A model generated the notes under the pieces. The model had not been told where the DNA came from. It worked only from the letters and a program-made list of their open reading frames with translations, and ran no database searches. Of a DNA stretch of 64,000 bases, positions 40,832-51,706 are shown in pieces. The stretch is taken from contig NC_079243.1 in the NCBI RefSeq assembly GCF_028009165.1, positions 3,782,001-3,846,000 of the forward strand. Reading direction: 5' to 3'. Within the stretch, counting starts at the first letter, position 1, and each line of letters starts with the position of its first letter. The DNA comes from Akanthomyces muscarius (Eukaryota; Ascomycota; Sordariomycetes; Hypocreales; Cordycipitaceae). Both the position numbers and the translations under genes were made by a program.

Positions 40832-42432
40832 CCCGGCTTTTATCAGTACGGCTGGTCTGGGCATGGCGGACAAACATATGAGTTTTGTAATTACGTGATT
40901 GCTCGATGGCTGCGAGGTAAGACATGCACACAAAACATGGTCCAGTCTAGTCTAGCCTCGACCACCAGAGAGTGCACTTTGCATTCGGTCGATTTCTCTA
41001 CCGAGAGTGGTCAAGAATTCTTATCCGGGATTCTCCAACCAGATCGGAAGGACCAGAGTTAAAATAACATGGGCAGGGCTGAAGGTTTGGATTCAGGGTA
41101 TTGTGAGGCCGGGTTGGAAACCTCAGGGTGGTCCCTTGTACGTGGTATCGGATATTATATCGGAATCGATACTAATATCCATCTTAGGGTAGCAGAATTA
41201 GCAATTAAACGCCATATTTAGCGGTATCACGATATATTGACCGATATGCGATACATCCGTGAGCGATTAATCGATACGCAACCAAGCAGAATTCCTTCAC
41301 TGTTGTGTATCGTATACGAGAAATCAGCCTCTCAGGCAGCCTTTCCGTCACCCAGTTCTCGCTCGTCGCACCTTTTTCTGGCTGCTTACACCAGGCCTGT
41401 TGATAACCCCGTGCGTCACCACCCATTTGTTTTCTGTATTGTGTCGTGTCCTGAAAAGCCGGTGTGCCCCATTGGTGACCTTGGTTCAATGGCTTTTTTG
41501 CAACTGGACAGCAATCTGAATCTGACGTCGAAGGTCGGCCCAGCTTGTCATATTTACTCTGCAAATCCGTTTCTATACCTCTATGGTCGCTTAGAGCGGT
41601 CCTGGGAATGTAACCAACCATTAGGCGAGGCTTTGCTGTTTCGGATTATCATATTATAATTTACAAATCACTATTAATAAGCCAGCAGTTCGTAATATAA
41701 AATAAATCAGAGGACAGTGGGACTGATTAGTAATTCGCCGGATAGAACATGATCTAAAACCTTGACTCCTGCTGTATCACACCCTTCGGCTTGACCTTTT
41801 TGATACCGATATTCGTGAAGCGGAGCATCGGTTAGTTACCTCCCACGTGTCACGGAACTGTAGAAGTGGGCGTGCTTGGTTATGGAGCAGAGCGGAGCGG
41901 AGTTTACAGCAGTTTCATTTGTAATTGGATAGTTGTCGAATGCAGTGGCTTCCCTGGCATAGCGGAGATGCGAGCGACACTTTCGAACGTGTCAGTGCAA
42001 TTTGATCCTTCGCCACATACACTTGTAAACTGTCTCATGAAGGAGCGGAGTTTTCTACAGCTGCGGCAGTAACTCAGTCGAAAGTCAGGAATGTTAGAGA
42101 GGGGCTTGAGACCTTTTGTTCATTTATAAGCTGAGTGACCGCAAGCGTGCCAATCTAGAGCCTGACCGCGGCGCGGCACAAAAGTGGAACAGACGGGGGC
42201 CGAAGCGGCTCGACGGACGCACATAAAAGTATCAGTTGCTGAGTAAACCTCTGGCAACTAAAGCGGCTCTAGCTACGAGTCAATGCCACGTGTTGCAAGT
42301 ACTTAAATACTGATAAACAGCTGTCCTTTCGAAAAGAAATGAAGCTTCAGTGACACTTTTCATCAACCGTTTTCAAATCAGAGATTCGTTTTCGTCCATT
42401 GATCAAATATCTGAAGAATAGAAAAAGCGGCT
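40832..42432. other. Intergenic region with possible transposon end
   Basis: 1.6 kb without a convincing gene. A cluster of TATCG/CGATA words at about 41143-41312 is described separately. The rest, including frames up to 140 codons, shows no product. AGCGGAGCGGAG at 41889-41900 is a short tandem tract. Confidence 0.4.
41105..41320. repeat. TATCG/CGATA-rich stretch, possible hAT-type subterminal repeats
   Basis: Between 41143 and 41312 the words TATCG or CGATA occur about nine times on both strands (GGTATCGGATA, TATATCGGAATCGATAC, ACGATATATTGACCGATATG, GCGATAC, AATCGATACG, GTATCGTATACG). The segment is preceded by GGGTTGGAAACCTCAGGGTG. Clustered short subterminal words beside a GGTTGGAAACC-like end are reminiscent of hAT elements. 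No second end or transposase is visible, so this is at most a fragment. Confidence 0.35.
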
Positions 42433-43699
42433 ATGAAGACAGTTGCAATTGCGGGGGGGCAATCAAGTAAGAATTGACTGGTTCATTACGACGACTAAGT
42501 ACACTAGTACTAAGGTCCCTGCAGATGTCGGTTGGGAGGTGATCGAACGGATCTTGACTAAAGGCACGCACGAAGTGAGAGTATTAACACGAAATGTACG
42601 TTATTGGATAAACCGTGTCCGTGAGATCATCAATCTGAAGTGAAGCTACTGCTAGGATTCGAATCGCAAACGCCGAGAGACAGCACTTGTCACTTGGGTA
42701 GCTGTCGACTACGACGATGAAGAAGCTATAGCTCTTGCCTTGAAAGGCGTGGATACAGTGTTGTCCTTTATAACAAATATTGACCCCGGCGCCTGGGCAA
42801 GATCGCACATCAATTTGATCAATGCTTGTCTTACTAGTGGTGTCAAGAGGTTTGCGCCGTCGGAGTGGGCCTGGTACGTCTATTGGAAGCAAACTTACCT
42901 GCCACCTGCAAAATTGCTGATATCACCACCAGCCGAGAAGACGGAGCTCCCGCCCATTACGATTCCAAAACTCCAGTGAGACGATATCTAGAGGAGATCA
43001 ACCACCCCGTCAAGGTATGGCTGATAAGTAAACCCGGTTTTTAAAAAAGTCTAGCTGCTAACCGAAGCGTGTAGAAGCTTGAGTATTGTCTATTCCAGCC
43101 GGGCTTTTTTGCAAACTACTTTGCCCCGCCCGGGCGCGTGTCAACTAAGCATTTTCATATGCAAGACATGTGTATCGATTTTGAAAACCGTCGGGCTTGG
43201 CAAATTGCAGACGGGAAGTATTCGGTCACGTTGACAACTGTGGAAGACCTGGCAGAAGTTGTCGCGCGAGCTCTCGATTTCGTAGGGCCTTGGCCGGAAG
43301 TAGGGGGCGTTCGCGGTTCCCAGGTAACAGTGGCTTCTTTGTTAAGCCTAGGTGAGGATCTTCGTGGTAAGGTGACACTGGGTTATGAAACGCGATCTTA
43401 CTCAAGGTGGTATGTTAACCAGAGGTCTAGGTAAATTTCAAATAGACAGGCTATCGTACGATGCGGCAAAGAAAGGAACGGCTGAGACGACTTGGTACCC
43501 TCTACTTGAGCATCCGTCTATTCCGTCTGACATTCCAGCCGATACGTTGATTGCTTTGTCGAAGAAAGTACACATGGCGTATGCTGTATCTTTTGCAGAA
43601 GGGGCGTGGTCTGTTTCTGACGAGTGGAATCAACTGCTGCCAGAATATCACTTCACGTCTGCCGAGCAGTATTTGCGCAGAGCATGGTCAGAGGCGTAA
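42433..43699 (+). CDS. NmrA-like / isoflavone-reductase-like atypical short-chain dehydrogenase
   Basis: Six exons: 42433-42466, 42525-42595, 42656-42873, 42933-43014, 43075-43366 and 43431-43699. The five introns are 58-64 nt with donors GTAAGA, GTACGT, GTACGT, GTATGG and GTAAGG. Joined they give an unbroken 321-residue protein. The dinucleotide loop is MKTVAIAGGQSNVGWEVIER; next come EVRVLTRN, then LALKGVDTVLSFITNIDPG and ACLTSGVKRFAPSEWA. The middle has YCLFQPGFFANYF, and the C-terminus WYPLLEHPSIPSDIP and EGAWSVSDEWNQLLPEY, all in family order. Such proteins bind NADP(H) and either reduce small aromatic or isoprenoid substrates or act as redox sensors like NmrA; the function here is unknown. 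Several exons are very short, which makes the gene easy to miss or to mistake for a pseudogene. Confidence 0.82.
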
Positions 43700-44523
43700 T
43701 ACCGCCGGCCTTATTTTCGCATTTAGTAGCTAGGTGTCAGATAGCGACTAGCCCGAAGGAAATGATAAGAGAGATCGCAGATAGATATAGTAATAACAGT
43801 AGTATGACTATATTGTTCACTGAAGAGAGAACTCTTTCACTTATGGGGCCTCGCAGGGATCTCGCATTCTTATAGCTGCTTCTTCACAGTGATACGGCAT
43901 GTGCAGTGACACTAGGAGAGAATTATTACGCTTTTATTCAATGTAGTATATTCGTTAGTGATTATATATAAGTTACTTTAGAAATTATACTTCGTATAAT
44001 AAGTAAATTAAAATACATTTGAATAAATAACATGTCAACTTATACGTAACTTACTATACTTACATGTACCCAGTAAGTGGTGTGCCTTAGTGCGCGACTA
44101 ACTCTAGACGTCTTGGCTATAATATCGTTTCTCAGCTGCCCTCCTATAGGTGGAAGAATTACTCCGCCAGCGACCAATCTTGACCATTATTGCCCATGTT
44201 TCTTGAGAAAGAAAAATTGCCAAAGAAACAAATGAGCTCATAGTTTGCGTCTCAACATAAATATACTCCTTAACACTTACTCACATCATCTGTTCAGCTA
44301 TTGTAGCCTCATCACCATTGCTAATATCCCGACGGGTGCCGCCCAGCGTCAACCGCCGGGACCGGGGCCGGCCCCACCACCGGCCGCCAGGCCCCAGACC
44401 AGGCCTGGCATGAACAGAGCTACCCCATTTGCAAAGCCTCATGTTGTTTCTTCTTCTTGCATAAATCTCTCAATCACACCTGCGCTTTCGTTTTCTTTCC
44501 CTCTCATCATACGCGCTCACACC
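43700..44523. other. Intergenic region, AT-rich
   Basis: 824 bp. 43770-44080 is AT-rich with no repeat structure that I can see. The following part is the promoter and leader of the aldolase gene. The aldolase frame remains open upstream of its ATG to about 44245, probably by chance. Confidence 0.4.
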
Positions 44524-45477
44524 ATGGCCGCCCAACGCCGTTCGCTGCCCTGCGGCATCTACGCCCCGACCATGACGTTCTTCGACCGCGAGACCGAGGA
44601 CCTCGACATCACCACCATTAAAAAGCACGCCCAGCGCCTCATCCGTGACGGCCTCGTCGGCCTTGTCGTTATGGGCTCCAATGGCGAAGCCGTCCACTGC
44701 ACGCGCGAGGAGAAGCTCGCCGTCACCAAGGCCACCCGCGAGGCGCTCGACGACGCCGGCTTCACCACCACACCAATCATCCTCGGCGCCACAGAGGGCT
44801 CTGTCCGCGGCACCATTGAGCTGTGCACACTCGCCGCGCAGCAGGGCGCCGATTACGCCCTCATCCTCCCGCCTTCGTACTACCGCGCCCAGACGGACGA
44901 GGGCGTCATCTTCCAGTACTTTTCCGCTGTCGCCGATGCCTCCCCGCTGCCCCTCATCCTGTACAACTACCCCGGCGCCGTGTCGGGCATCGACATGGAC
45001 AGCGACCTCGTCATCCGGCTCGCGCAGCACCCCAACATTGTCGGCACCAAATTCACCTGCGGCAACACGGGCAAGTTGACGCGCGTGGCACAGGCGACGC
45101 GCGCCAAGACGCCCGCCGAGGAAGGGTCCGGCTACATGGCGTTTGGCGGTATGTGCGACTTCACGGCGCAGACGCTGCAGAGCGGCGGCAGCGGCATCAT
45201 TGCGGGCGGTGCCAACGTCATGCCCAAGGTCTGCGCACGCGTGTGGAGCTTGTATGTGGAGGGCAAGCGGGACGAGGCCGAGGCGCTGCAGAAGATCCTG
45301 AGCAAGGGCGACTGGCCACTCACCAAAGCTGCCATTGCAGGAACGAAGCAGGCCATCCAGAGCTGCTTTGGCTACGGCGGGTATCCGCGACGTCCGCTGA
45401 AGCACCTCGACGAGGCTCGTGTCAGGGCGATTGAGGAGGGGATCCGTGAAGTGATGGAGGTGGAAAAGAGTCTGTAA
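44524..45477 (+). CDS. DapA-family (dihydrodipicolinate synthase / 4-hydroxy-2-oxoglutarate aldolase-like) lyase
   Basis: A 317-residue uninterrupted frame. The ATG at 44524 has an excellent context (CACACCATGGCC) and begins MAAQRRSLPCGIYAPTMTFF. Family landmarks are LVGLVVMGSNGEAVHCTREE (phosphate/carboxylate loop GSNGE), ADYALILPPSYYRA, PLPLILYNYPGAVSGIDM (catalytic Tyr) and NIVGTKFTCGNTGKL with the Schiff-base Lys. Members cleave or form C-C bonds using pyruvate. Fungi make lysine by the aminoadipate route, so diaminopimelate synthesis is not expected; a 2-keto-sugar-acid or hydroxy-oxoglutarate aldolase is likelier. The exact substrate is not decided by sequence. A longer start at 44410 would add 38 Pro/Ser-rich residues. 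Confidence 0.88.
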   Translation: MAAQRRSLPCGIYAPTMTFFDRETEDLDITTIKKHAQRLIRDGLVGLVVMGSNGEAVHCTREEKLAVTKATREALDDAGFTTTPIILGATEGSVRGTIELCTLAAQQGADYALILPPSYYRAQTDEGVIFQYFSAVADASPLPLILYNYPGAVSGIDMDSDLVIRLAQHPNIVGTKFTCGNTGKLTRVAQATRAKTPAEEGSGYMAFGGMCDFTAQTLQSGGSGIIAGGANVMPKVCARVWSLYVEGKRDEAEALQKILSKGDWPLTKAAIAGTKQAIQSCFGYGGYPRRPLKHLDEARVRAIEEGIREVMEVEKSL

Positions 45478-46902
45478 ATTTCTTCATTCACATAACTTTG
45501 TGCTTAGTCTGGGTATTTCAAGGTATTCATGTTGAAGAGTAGAATATACATAGCTTTTCCAAAAAGAGAGTCAGGGTTGCTCCGAGTCTTACACCACACT
45601 TACATCGCCTTCTCCTCTACGAAAACTCGGACATGCACAATCATCATGCCGCTATTGTTGCGCCGTCTTTCCGGCCCATACATTCCTCTTAGCGCTCTAT
45701 AATCCTCGTTCGTATAAAGCTAACTTCCAAATCCGCCATGTTCTCCGTGAATTGCTGAGCGCGCGCCCGCCGTACCTCCAAAGCATATATTTTAAGTACT
45801 CCGTGCTTAAGTGTAGCTCTACTGATTCAAGGAGACCAAGGCGTATTTCTTCCGAGCTATGCATCATCCAAAGTCTGCTTCGTACTAACTGCGGGGGGGA
45901 AAGGCTCAAGTAGCCACACCCAGTACCAAGACCGGGCGTGTGGGGAATCTGGGATAAGAATAAAAAAGGAAGTACGGTGCATAGACAATGAAAAAAATGG
46001 AGCAGCAATAAACATGCCGCCAGATGCATGAATTGGGGAGGTCTCGGCAATTATTTATGTCTGGTTCCTGATTGGATAAAGCCTCAATACCCCCGTTCGT
46101 AAGTATCAGGCGTACATGGAACTAGCGCAAGCTAGCAATATTTCGTATGGTCATCGTGCGTTTACTTGATTCAGCTCAGGCGTAACACGCTTTGCGAGCC
46201 ACATATGTAGCTAAGACATAACTTGGCATCTCTGTGAAAGGTACTGCTTTTAGCAAAGGCAACTACTCGCAAACAGCGCGGGGTAAAGAAGATCCAAAGG
46301 TCCGTGCACATGCGACAGTGATTAACTAGTCAAGCAGCTGAACTAGGATTGGCTATTCGATTAGCATTATCGGCCGAGAGCACTACCCTGTCTACACATG
46401 GTGTTTAGCCCTGCACCACTTTCCTTCACGAGATTCCGCCACAGCTGCGGAGGAGGCTTCTGAAGGTGCCACCTTTCAGAGGCGTGGGCTAACTAGTCAC
46501 TATATACTATACTACTAGTCGCCGATGCCGACAGGTGTTACCACATATGTCAATCCAGTGGCCACTGCCGATAGGCATCAATACATGTGTTCAAAGAATT
46601 TAGTGAAACGGTGACGATAGCCATCATGACTGACAGAGTGTGGCCCATTCCTATCACATTCTAGTCGAAAGTTGGGAGCGTCCATATAAAGGGCTCAGAC
46701 TTTACACTTCATCTACATGTAAATGCGTGAACCTACCATCAAAATTCCACACGGCCACTTCAATCTTTTATCTCTGACTCTTTTAGTGTGCAGTCTTCTT
46801 TGGAACTCATTAGCACAAGCCACCTCTCGAAGCCACAAAATCAGCAAATAGGGCGTTCACGGCTCACGCGCTTGGTTTTGATTCCTAAAGACGCCTGGCA
46901 CA
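45478..46902. other. Intergenic region
   Basis: 1.4 kb with no recognised gene. A frame of 117 codons at 45697-46050 (minus) has no motif. A short imperfect hairpin lies at 46457-46482. ACTAGT occurs twice, about 20 bp apart, near 46494-46520. Confidence 0.4.
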
Positions 46903-48711
46903 ATGCTTGCTCATCAATTCTTACGTAGTATCTCCTTACTACTATGCCCTCATTTTCTTCTTCTAGCCTCAATCCTGTTCGCGTCTCCAGCTGTCAATGC
47001 TGCTGATGCTCCTGACTGGATTCCTTTCGACCATGCGCAGTTTGACAACAACGCCGCCCTCGATGAAAAGGGAGAAGTGCAGCTCTTTTGGAAGGTAGGA
47101 GACGTGTACTCTACATACGGAATCGCTTCGCGATCAAAAGGCTATCTGGCCCTCGGTTTTAGTGAAACCGGCGCCATGACCGGCGCAGATATCGCTTTAG
47201 GTCGGAGGGACGAGAACGGACATTTTGTATTGCAAAACCGCCATGCCGGCGGGTTCTCTACTCCCCGGCTTTCCAAAGAACAAGGGAACAATATTCGCCT
47301 GAAGCAAGGTAATCAGACGGATGAGGCTACATGGTTCGTTTTCGAAAAGAAAAATTCGGCCGATTGTTTGGAAGAGCAAGCAAACGTCCATACCGACTCG
47401 TGGCAGTGGTTCATTTACGCCTTTTCCAGCGATAATACTTTCGAAAGGCACCAGCCTGGTCATAACGGCAAGCAATACGTGAAGCTTGGTACCGGCAAGA
47501 CGACCTTTCGCAACGAGGTTCTCGCGGTACCGAACTCTAAGAATGTCACTTTCACTCAGCCAGAAATCACTATTCCCAAACAGGAGACGACTTACTGCTA
47601 CACTCTGCACAAGCTTCCCGAGGGCAAGAAAAACTTTATTCTTGCTGAAGCGCCAGGGCTCATCTCCAGTCCCCTGGTTCATCACATCGTTCTTTATTCT
47701 TGCTATGACCTCCCTGACAAGGTCAAATCCATGGTTGGCCAGGAGCCCAACTGCGACTACAAAAACTTCAACAATCCATGCACCTCTTTTGTCGCAGGAT
47801 GGGCCCCTGGCATGTCTGGAAGAACTCTCGAGCCAGGCTATGGCAAGCCGTTTGGTGCTGACAGCTTCGAGTATGTCATGTTTGAAACCCACTACAACAA
47901 TCCCGACGCACTGGAGGGCGAGAAGGGCAGTGCCGAATTCACCTTTACATATAATGACAAGCAGGTCGACACGGAGGTCGGAACGATGACGCTGGGCGAC
48001 CTGCAGCTGAGCGGTTTGACTCTCGAACCGGGCAAAAAGGTCGTCTCTCATTCCACGGTGTGCTCACCCGAATGTACGAAGAAGTGGCCCGCTGAAGGCC
48101 TCACGGCCATAGCGGTTGTCCACCACATGCACTTTCGTGGTCGCAATACGCGTGTGCAAATCATTCGAGACGGCATGGAGTTGCCTCCCCTTTCGACTCT
48201 TCACGACTATGAGTACAACTATCAGTACGCCAAGAGTCTAAACGAGGTTCAACTGTTACCTGGTGACCGACTCATCACGACTTGCGAGTTTGATACATCC
48301 AAAGATACCCAGCCGGTGAAGGGCGGCCTTGCCAGCAAGAACGAAATGTGTTTCGCATGGGTCGAATACTATCCCGCCAACAACATTTTGACCTGCACCC
48401 AGGTCAACCTGGGCAAGGGACCCAACACGACGGTGGGAGCTTGTTTCGAGGCTGGCAACTCGACTCCTGACCTGTCTCCACCAGCGTTCCTTACTGCGCC
48501 ATACCAGCAGCTTGCTGCTGCCGGGAATAGTTGCGACGTTTCCACCAGTGCAGATAGCGAGATAGCATCCGGCACCGGCTCTGCCGCGGCGGCCTCGACA
48601 ACTGAATCGGGTGGCACGGCGACTTTGAACCCACTCTTGTCTTTTTATCCTGCCATTTTCAGTACTTCACTTTTTGTCTTCATGGCGGTTCCAGAGATGT
48701 GGGTTTTCTGA
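46903..48711 (+). CDS. Secreted DOMON / copper type II monooxygenase (dopamine-beta-monooxygenase-like)
   Basis: An intronless 602-residue protein. A signal peptide (about 1-33) is followed by a DOMON haem/sugar-binding-type domain (about 45-195, with GYLALGFSETGAMTGADIAL) and the two-part Cu(II) ascorbate-dependent monooxygenase domain. The CuA-type His pair is in PLVHHIVLYSC (about 259). ETHYNNP (about 328) and VVHHMHFRGR (about 406) supply more His ligands. The CuB-type Met ligand is in NEMCFAWVEYYP (about 480). The C-terminus is Ser/Ala/Thr-rich and ends in a hydrophobic stretch, so a GPI anchor is possible. Relatives hydroxylate catechol amines or peptides; fungal substrates are unknown. 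All metal ligands that I can recognise are present, so it is likely active outside the cell. Confidence 0.9.
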   Translation: MLAHQFLRSISLLLCPHFLLLASILFASPAVNAADAPDWIPFDHAQFDNNAALDEKGEVQLFWKVGDVYSTYGIASRSKGYLALGFSETGAMTGADIALGRRDENGHFVLQNRHAGGFSTPRLSKEQGNNIRLKQGNQTDEATWFVFEKKNSADCLEEQANVHTDSWQWFIYAFSSDNTFERHQPGHNGKQYVKLGTGKTTFRNEVLAVPNSKNVTFTQPEITIPKQETTYCYTLHKLPEGKKNFILAEAPGLISSPLVHHIVLYSCYDLPDKVKSMVGQEPNCDYKNFNNPCTSFVAGWAPGMSGRTLEPGYGKPFGADSFEYVMFETHYNNPDALEGEKGSAEFTFTYNDKQVDTEVGTMTLGDLQLSGLTLEPGKKVVSHSTVCSPECTKKWPAEGLTAIAVVHHMHFRGRNTRVQIIRDGMELPPLSTLHDYEYNYQYAKSLNEVQLLPGDRLITTCEFDTSKDTQPVKGGLASKNEMCFAWVEYYPANNILTCTQVNLGKGPNTTVGACFEAGNSTPDLSPPAFLTAPYQQLAAAGNSCDVSTSADSEIASGTGSAAAASTTESGGTATLNPLLSFYPAIFSTSLFVFMAVPEMWVF

Positions 48712-49408
48712 GGCGTTGGTGTTTTGAATGCGCCACTCGCGGGCCGTCCGCTTATGGGTTGTATGCCAAAAAAGCACAACTTGGGCCCGGTACTATGCTA
48801 TATAGTGATTTGTTTATTTATTGATGCGAGGCGAAGTTCCAATTGAAGCGTTCTATCTTTAGTAAAATAGTTGAGCTAAACACTCTCAAAACGCTGCGAC
48901 GGCAGTCATTGCTAGGAACCTATTACTCTTACTGCAGGGTTTCTGAGCCCAACACCTTCGACTTTCAAATGAGTGCTACGATAGGCCCGTGATGAGAGTT
49001 TGTATATGGGCTATACACCACCGTTGGGGGGTCTTTGCAAGACGTTGAGTATACACACTGATTGACTATTTATGCCGTTCGCCCACCGCACGCCTATCTT
49101 CTTGGATACGTCATACTCTTCCACTTGGAGCATTCAGCCTTTCGGTCCACGGGAAGGAATACAAAGGAAAAGAAAGCAATCTTGATGGCGGAATGATCGT
49201 AGAGTGGTACAGGGTAGGCAGCCGCTCGAGGCCGGTGAATGGATGGACCTTATCGATAAGCGCCGATCCAGAAAAAAATCAGAGACGACCCATTGGCAAA
49301 CCGCAGCGCCGGCAGCTTTTTCGACCCAGAAACACCAGCAGTCGACATTTTCCTTGCCGACTGTCCAATAATCTCTCCCACAACCTATAAACACAGAAAC
49401 CCGTCAGG
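48712..49408. other. Intergenic region
   Basis: 697 bp holding the 3' end of the monooxygenase gene and the promoter of the Nop16 gene. Nothing else is recognised. Confidence 0.4.
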
Positions 49409-50227
49409 ATGGGTCGTGAATTGCAAAAGAAGAAGCGCCGCTCCGGCCGCATGCCGATTCGCCAGTCCAACAAGACGAAAAAGATTCTCAACCCGCGGGG
49501 CAACAACATCATTGCCGACAACTGGTGCGTTTTTCCATGTTCCTCACCCCTGTCCAATGTCTTTCAGAAGCTAACCAAAAAAAAAAGGGACAAGAAATCC
49601 ACGCTGTCGCAAAACTACCGCCGTCTCGGCCTCGTGTCCCGCCTGCGCGCACCCACTGGCGGCGTCGAGGGCCGTCTCGACTCGTCCTCCATCGCCGCTC
49701 TCCAGGCCGCCCACTCCGCCGCCGACGCCGCCTCCTCGTCCGCGTCCTCCAACCCCAACCCCTTTGCGATTGACAGCACCGAAAAGGCCATCGTCTCCGA
49801 GGCCAGAGTCGAGCGGGACGCCTCTGGCAGAATCACCCGCGTCATCCACCCCGGCGGCGACAACCCGCTCAACGACCCCCTCCGCCACCTCGACAACGAT
49901 GACGAGGAGGAGGAGGACGTCGTCACCGAGCTCGACGACGGCAGCTACAAGAAGAACAAGAGATCCAAGGAGGAGCACGAGGAGTGGGGCGGCATCGTGG
50001 ACGCCCAGGACGAGAGCATGACGGACGTGGTGCGCGAGCTCGTGGAGCAGGCCCGCAACCCGGCGCCGAAAAAGGCCAGGCACCTGAGCGAGAGGGAGTC
50101 CGAGTGGCTGCACAAGCTGGTAGCCAAGCACGGCGACGACACGCGCGCCATGGCGCGGGATGCCAGGCTCAACCCGATGCAGCAGACGGCGGCCGACATT
50201 GCGCGCAGACTCAAGAAGCTGAACTGA
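49409..50227 (+). CDS. NOP16: Ribosome biogenesis protein Nop16
   Basis: Two exons, 49409-49524 and 49588-50227, give 251 residues. Nop16 is a nucleolar factor of 60S subunit assembly. The N-terminus MGRELQKKKRRSGRMPIRQS is the basic family start. Exon joining gives NNIIADNWDKKSTLSQNYRR, the diagnostic Nop16 segment. An acidic block follows (NDDEEEEDVVTELDDG), then the C-terminal LVAKHGDDTRAMARDARLNP, which continues to DIARRLKKLN. The 63-nt intron has a GTGCGT donor and an acceptor inside an A-rich run (AAAAAAAAAAG), with a CTAAC branch site only about a dozen bases upstream. It is a multiple of three and has no stop, so retention would add 21 residues without ending the protein. The conserved W-D-K-K junction shows that removal is the functional form. 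Confidence 0.93.
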   Translation: MGRELQKKKRRSGRMPIRQSNKTKKILNPRGNNIIADNWCVFPCSSPLSNVFQKLTKKKRDKKSTLSQNYRRLGLVSRLRAPTGGVEGRLDSSSIAALQAAHSAADAASSSASSNPNPFAIDSTEKAIVSEARVERDASGRITRVIHPGGDNPLNDPLRHLDNDDEEEEDVVTELDDGSYKKNKRSKEEHEEWGGIVDAQDESMTDVVRELVEQARNPAPKKARHLSERESEWLHKLVAKHGDDTRAMARDARLNPMQQTAADIARRLKKLN

Positions 50228-50731
50228 GTGCGTAAGTTGGAGGCAGCGTTTTCCTTACTGCAGAGTTGGGAAGTATTTGGGTAAATCAATCCATCTTTCG
50301 GGTATCTTGTCAAAAAAAAAAAGCAGGCGTTTACAGGGAGTTGTTCTTGCATCATTTCTGCATTGGGATTTCATGAAACGATTTAGTCTTATAAAAATAC
50401 ATGGTCAAGATGAGAAAAATGTCATTTAATTATGCATGATTTTGCATTCATTTTGAGATTCAAAAAAGTGCAAATTTCTAATGCTATTCCAAAGAGCTAA
50501 ATGCATCAACCGCTGTCCGGACTGGGGGAGGTATCTCCCATTTGTCGATAAAGCAATGCCCATCTCGTCAGACTGAAATGCTTGAATCGACAAAAGCTCT
50601 GCCTCTTCCATTTAAACGCCGCTCAAATGTGCAATATTCCTGTACCGTTCCGTCGTACCAAATCCTCGAAAGCCACACTGATGGCCTCTGCTTATCGTGG
50701 CAAAAAAGCAACCTTCCCCGTCTATAGGTCA
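50228..50731. other. Intergenic region between convergent genes
   Basis: 504 bp, AT-rich in 50380-50480, holding the 3' ends of Nop16 and the MARVEL gene. No gene is seen. Confidence 0.4.
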
Positions 50732-51706
50732 TTACCGGTCTACACGATCATAAGGGGCATGGGGAAACTGAGCCGGTGCATCGTCGACAACAGGAGGGCG
50801 GTACGGCATAGGGCTAGGTGCCATCGGAGGCGGAGAGACAGCACTGGGGCCAGGGCGATACTCTGTCTCGCTGTCGAAAAAGGCACCGGGATTGCTGCGT
50901 GGCGGCAAAGCGCCGTAGCGGCTCGGGTCCTCCTCGTCGTAGTGCCCACCGCTGTAGGGGTTGGGATTGCTGCCGTACCGGCTACCGTAGCTGCCCGCGG
51001 CAGCACCGCTGTGGCCGTCGTGGTCATGGTCGTCCATGTGGACGCGCTCATATGCCTCGTCACCGTGGGGCGCCATGGAGAAGGCCTCCTTGTCGGGGTC
51101 AATGTCATTGCTGCCGCTGCGGATCTTGCGGTTGCTGTAGCCGGGCAGGCTGCCGTGAAAGTTGTAGTAGGTCATGGTGTAGCCGCTAATAAAGGTGCTG
51201 CAGCCAAAGAGGAGGCTTTCGGATTGATTAGCGAATTCCCTTGTAAATTAGGTGCAGAGGCAAAAACGTACGTGATGATGACACCGATAGCGACAACGCC
51301 CTTGCTGATGCTGCAGCGGTTGCCGCAGAGGCCGGATGTGTTGTAGGCGGCCTGGGTCGCAAAAGCAGAGAGCCACAGGATGACGCCGAACAGGTCGACG
51401 GCAAACATGGCGTGCACGTTGGCGAAGCGAAGTGTGCGCTCGAATCGGGGCGTCATGATGAGATATACCCATATGGGTATGGAAATGAAGAACTGTTGCG
51501 ATTGCTATTTAGGAAACGTCACCTCAGCTGAGCGATGGAAGATTGCTTACGGCGGCAAACGTCCAGCCATTGTTTCCGACAACCTTGGAGCCCTTGCCAG
51601 TGAAGACGACAATCTCGAGCACCCAGAGCACAAAGCCCAGAACAATCTGTGCAATATGGAGACCGAGCTTGATGGGCGGTACGCGATCGGGGTCAAACTC
51701 AAGCAT
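50732..51706 (-). CDS. MARVEL-domain four-helix membrane protein
   Basis: Three exons, 51706-51551, 51492-51272 and 51215-50732, with introns of 58 nt (GTAAGC donor) and 56 nt (GTACGT donor), give 286 residues. Four hydrophobic segments form the MARVEL fold: IKLGLHIAQIVLGFVLWVLE, FFISIPIWVYLIM, HAMFAVDLFGVILWLSAFA and VVAIGVIITLLFGCSTF. The junctions are supported by the continuous membrane helices. The long cytosolic tail is rich in Gly, Pro, Ser and Tyr and contains a His/Asp cluster (HMDDHDHDGHSG). Fungal MARVEL proteins sit in the plasma membrane or eisosome-like domains and help organise lipids; a specific role is not known. The ATG at 51706 is the only Met before the first helix. Confidence 0.85.

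Noticed and set aside
42653..42665. GGATTCGAATC-like tRNA T-loop
   Set aside because: No matching acceptor, D or anticodon arms around it; it lies at the start of exon 3 of the NmrA-like gene.
39717..45477. Secondary-metabolite cluster (reductase, NmrA-like, aldolase)
   Set aside because: There is no polyketide synthase, peptide synthetase or terpene synthase in the window, and gaps between the genes are large; co-function is not supported.
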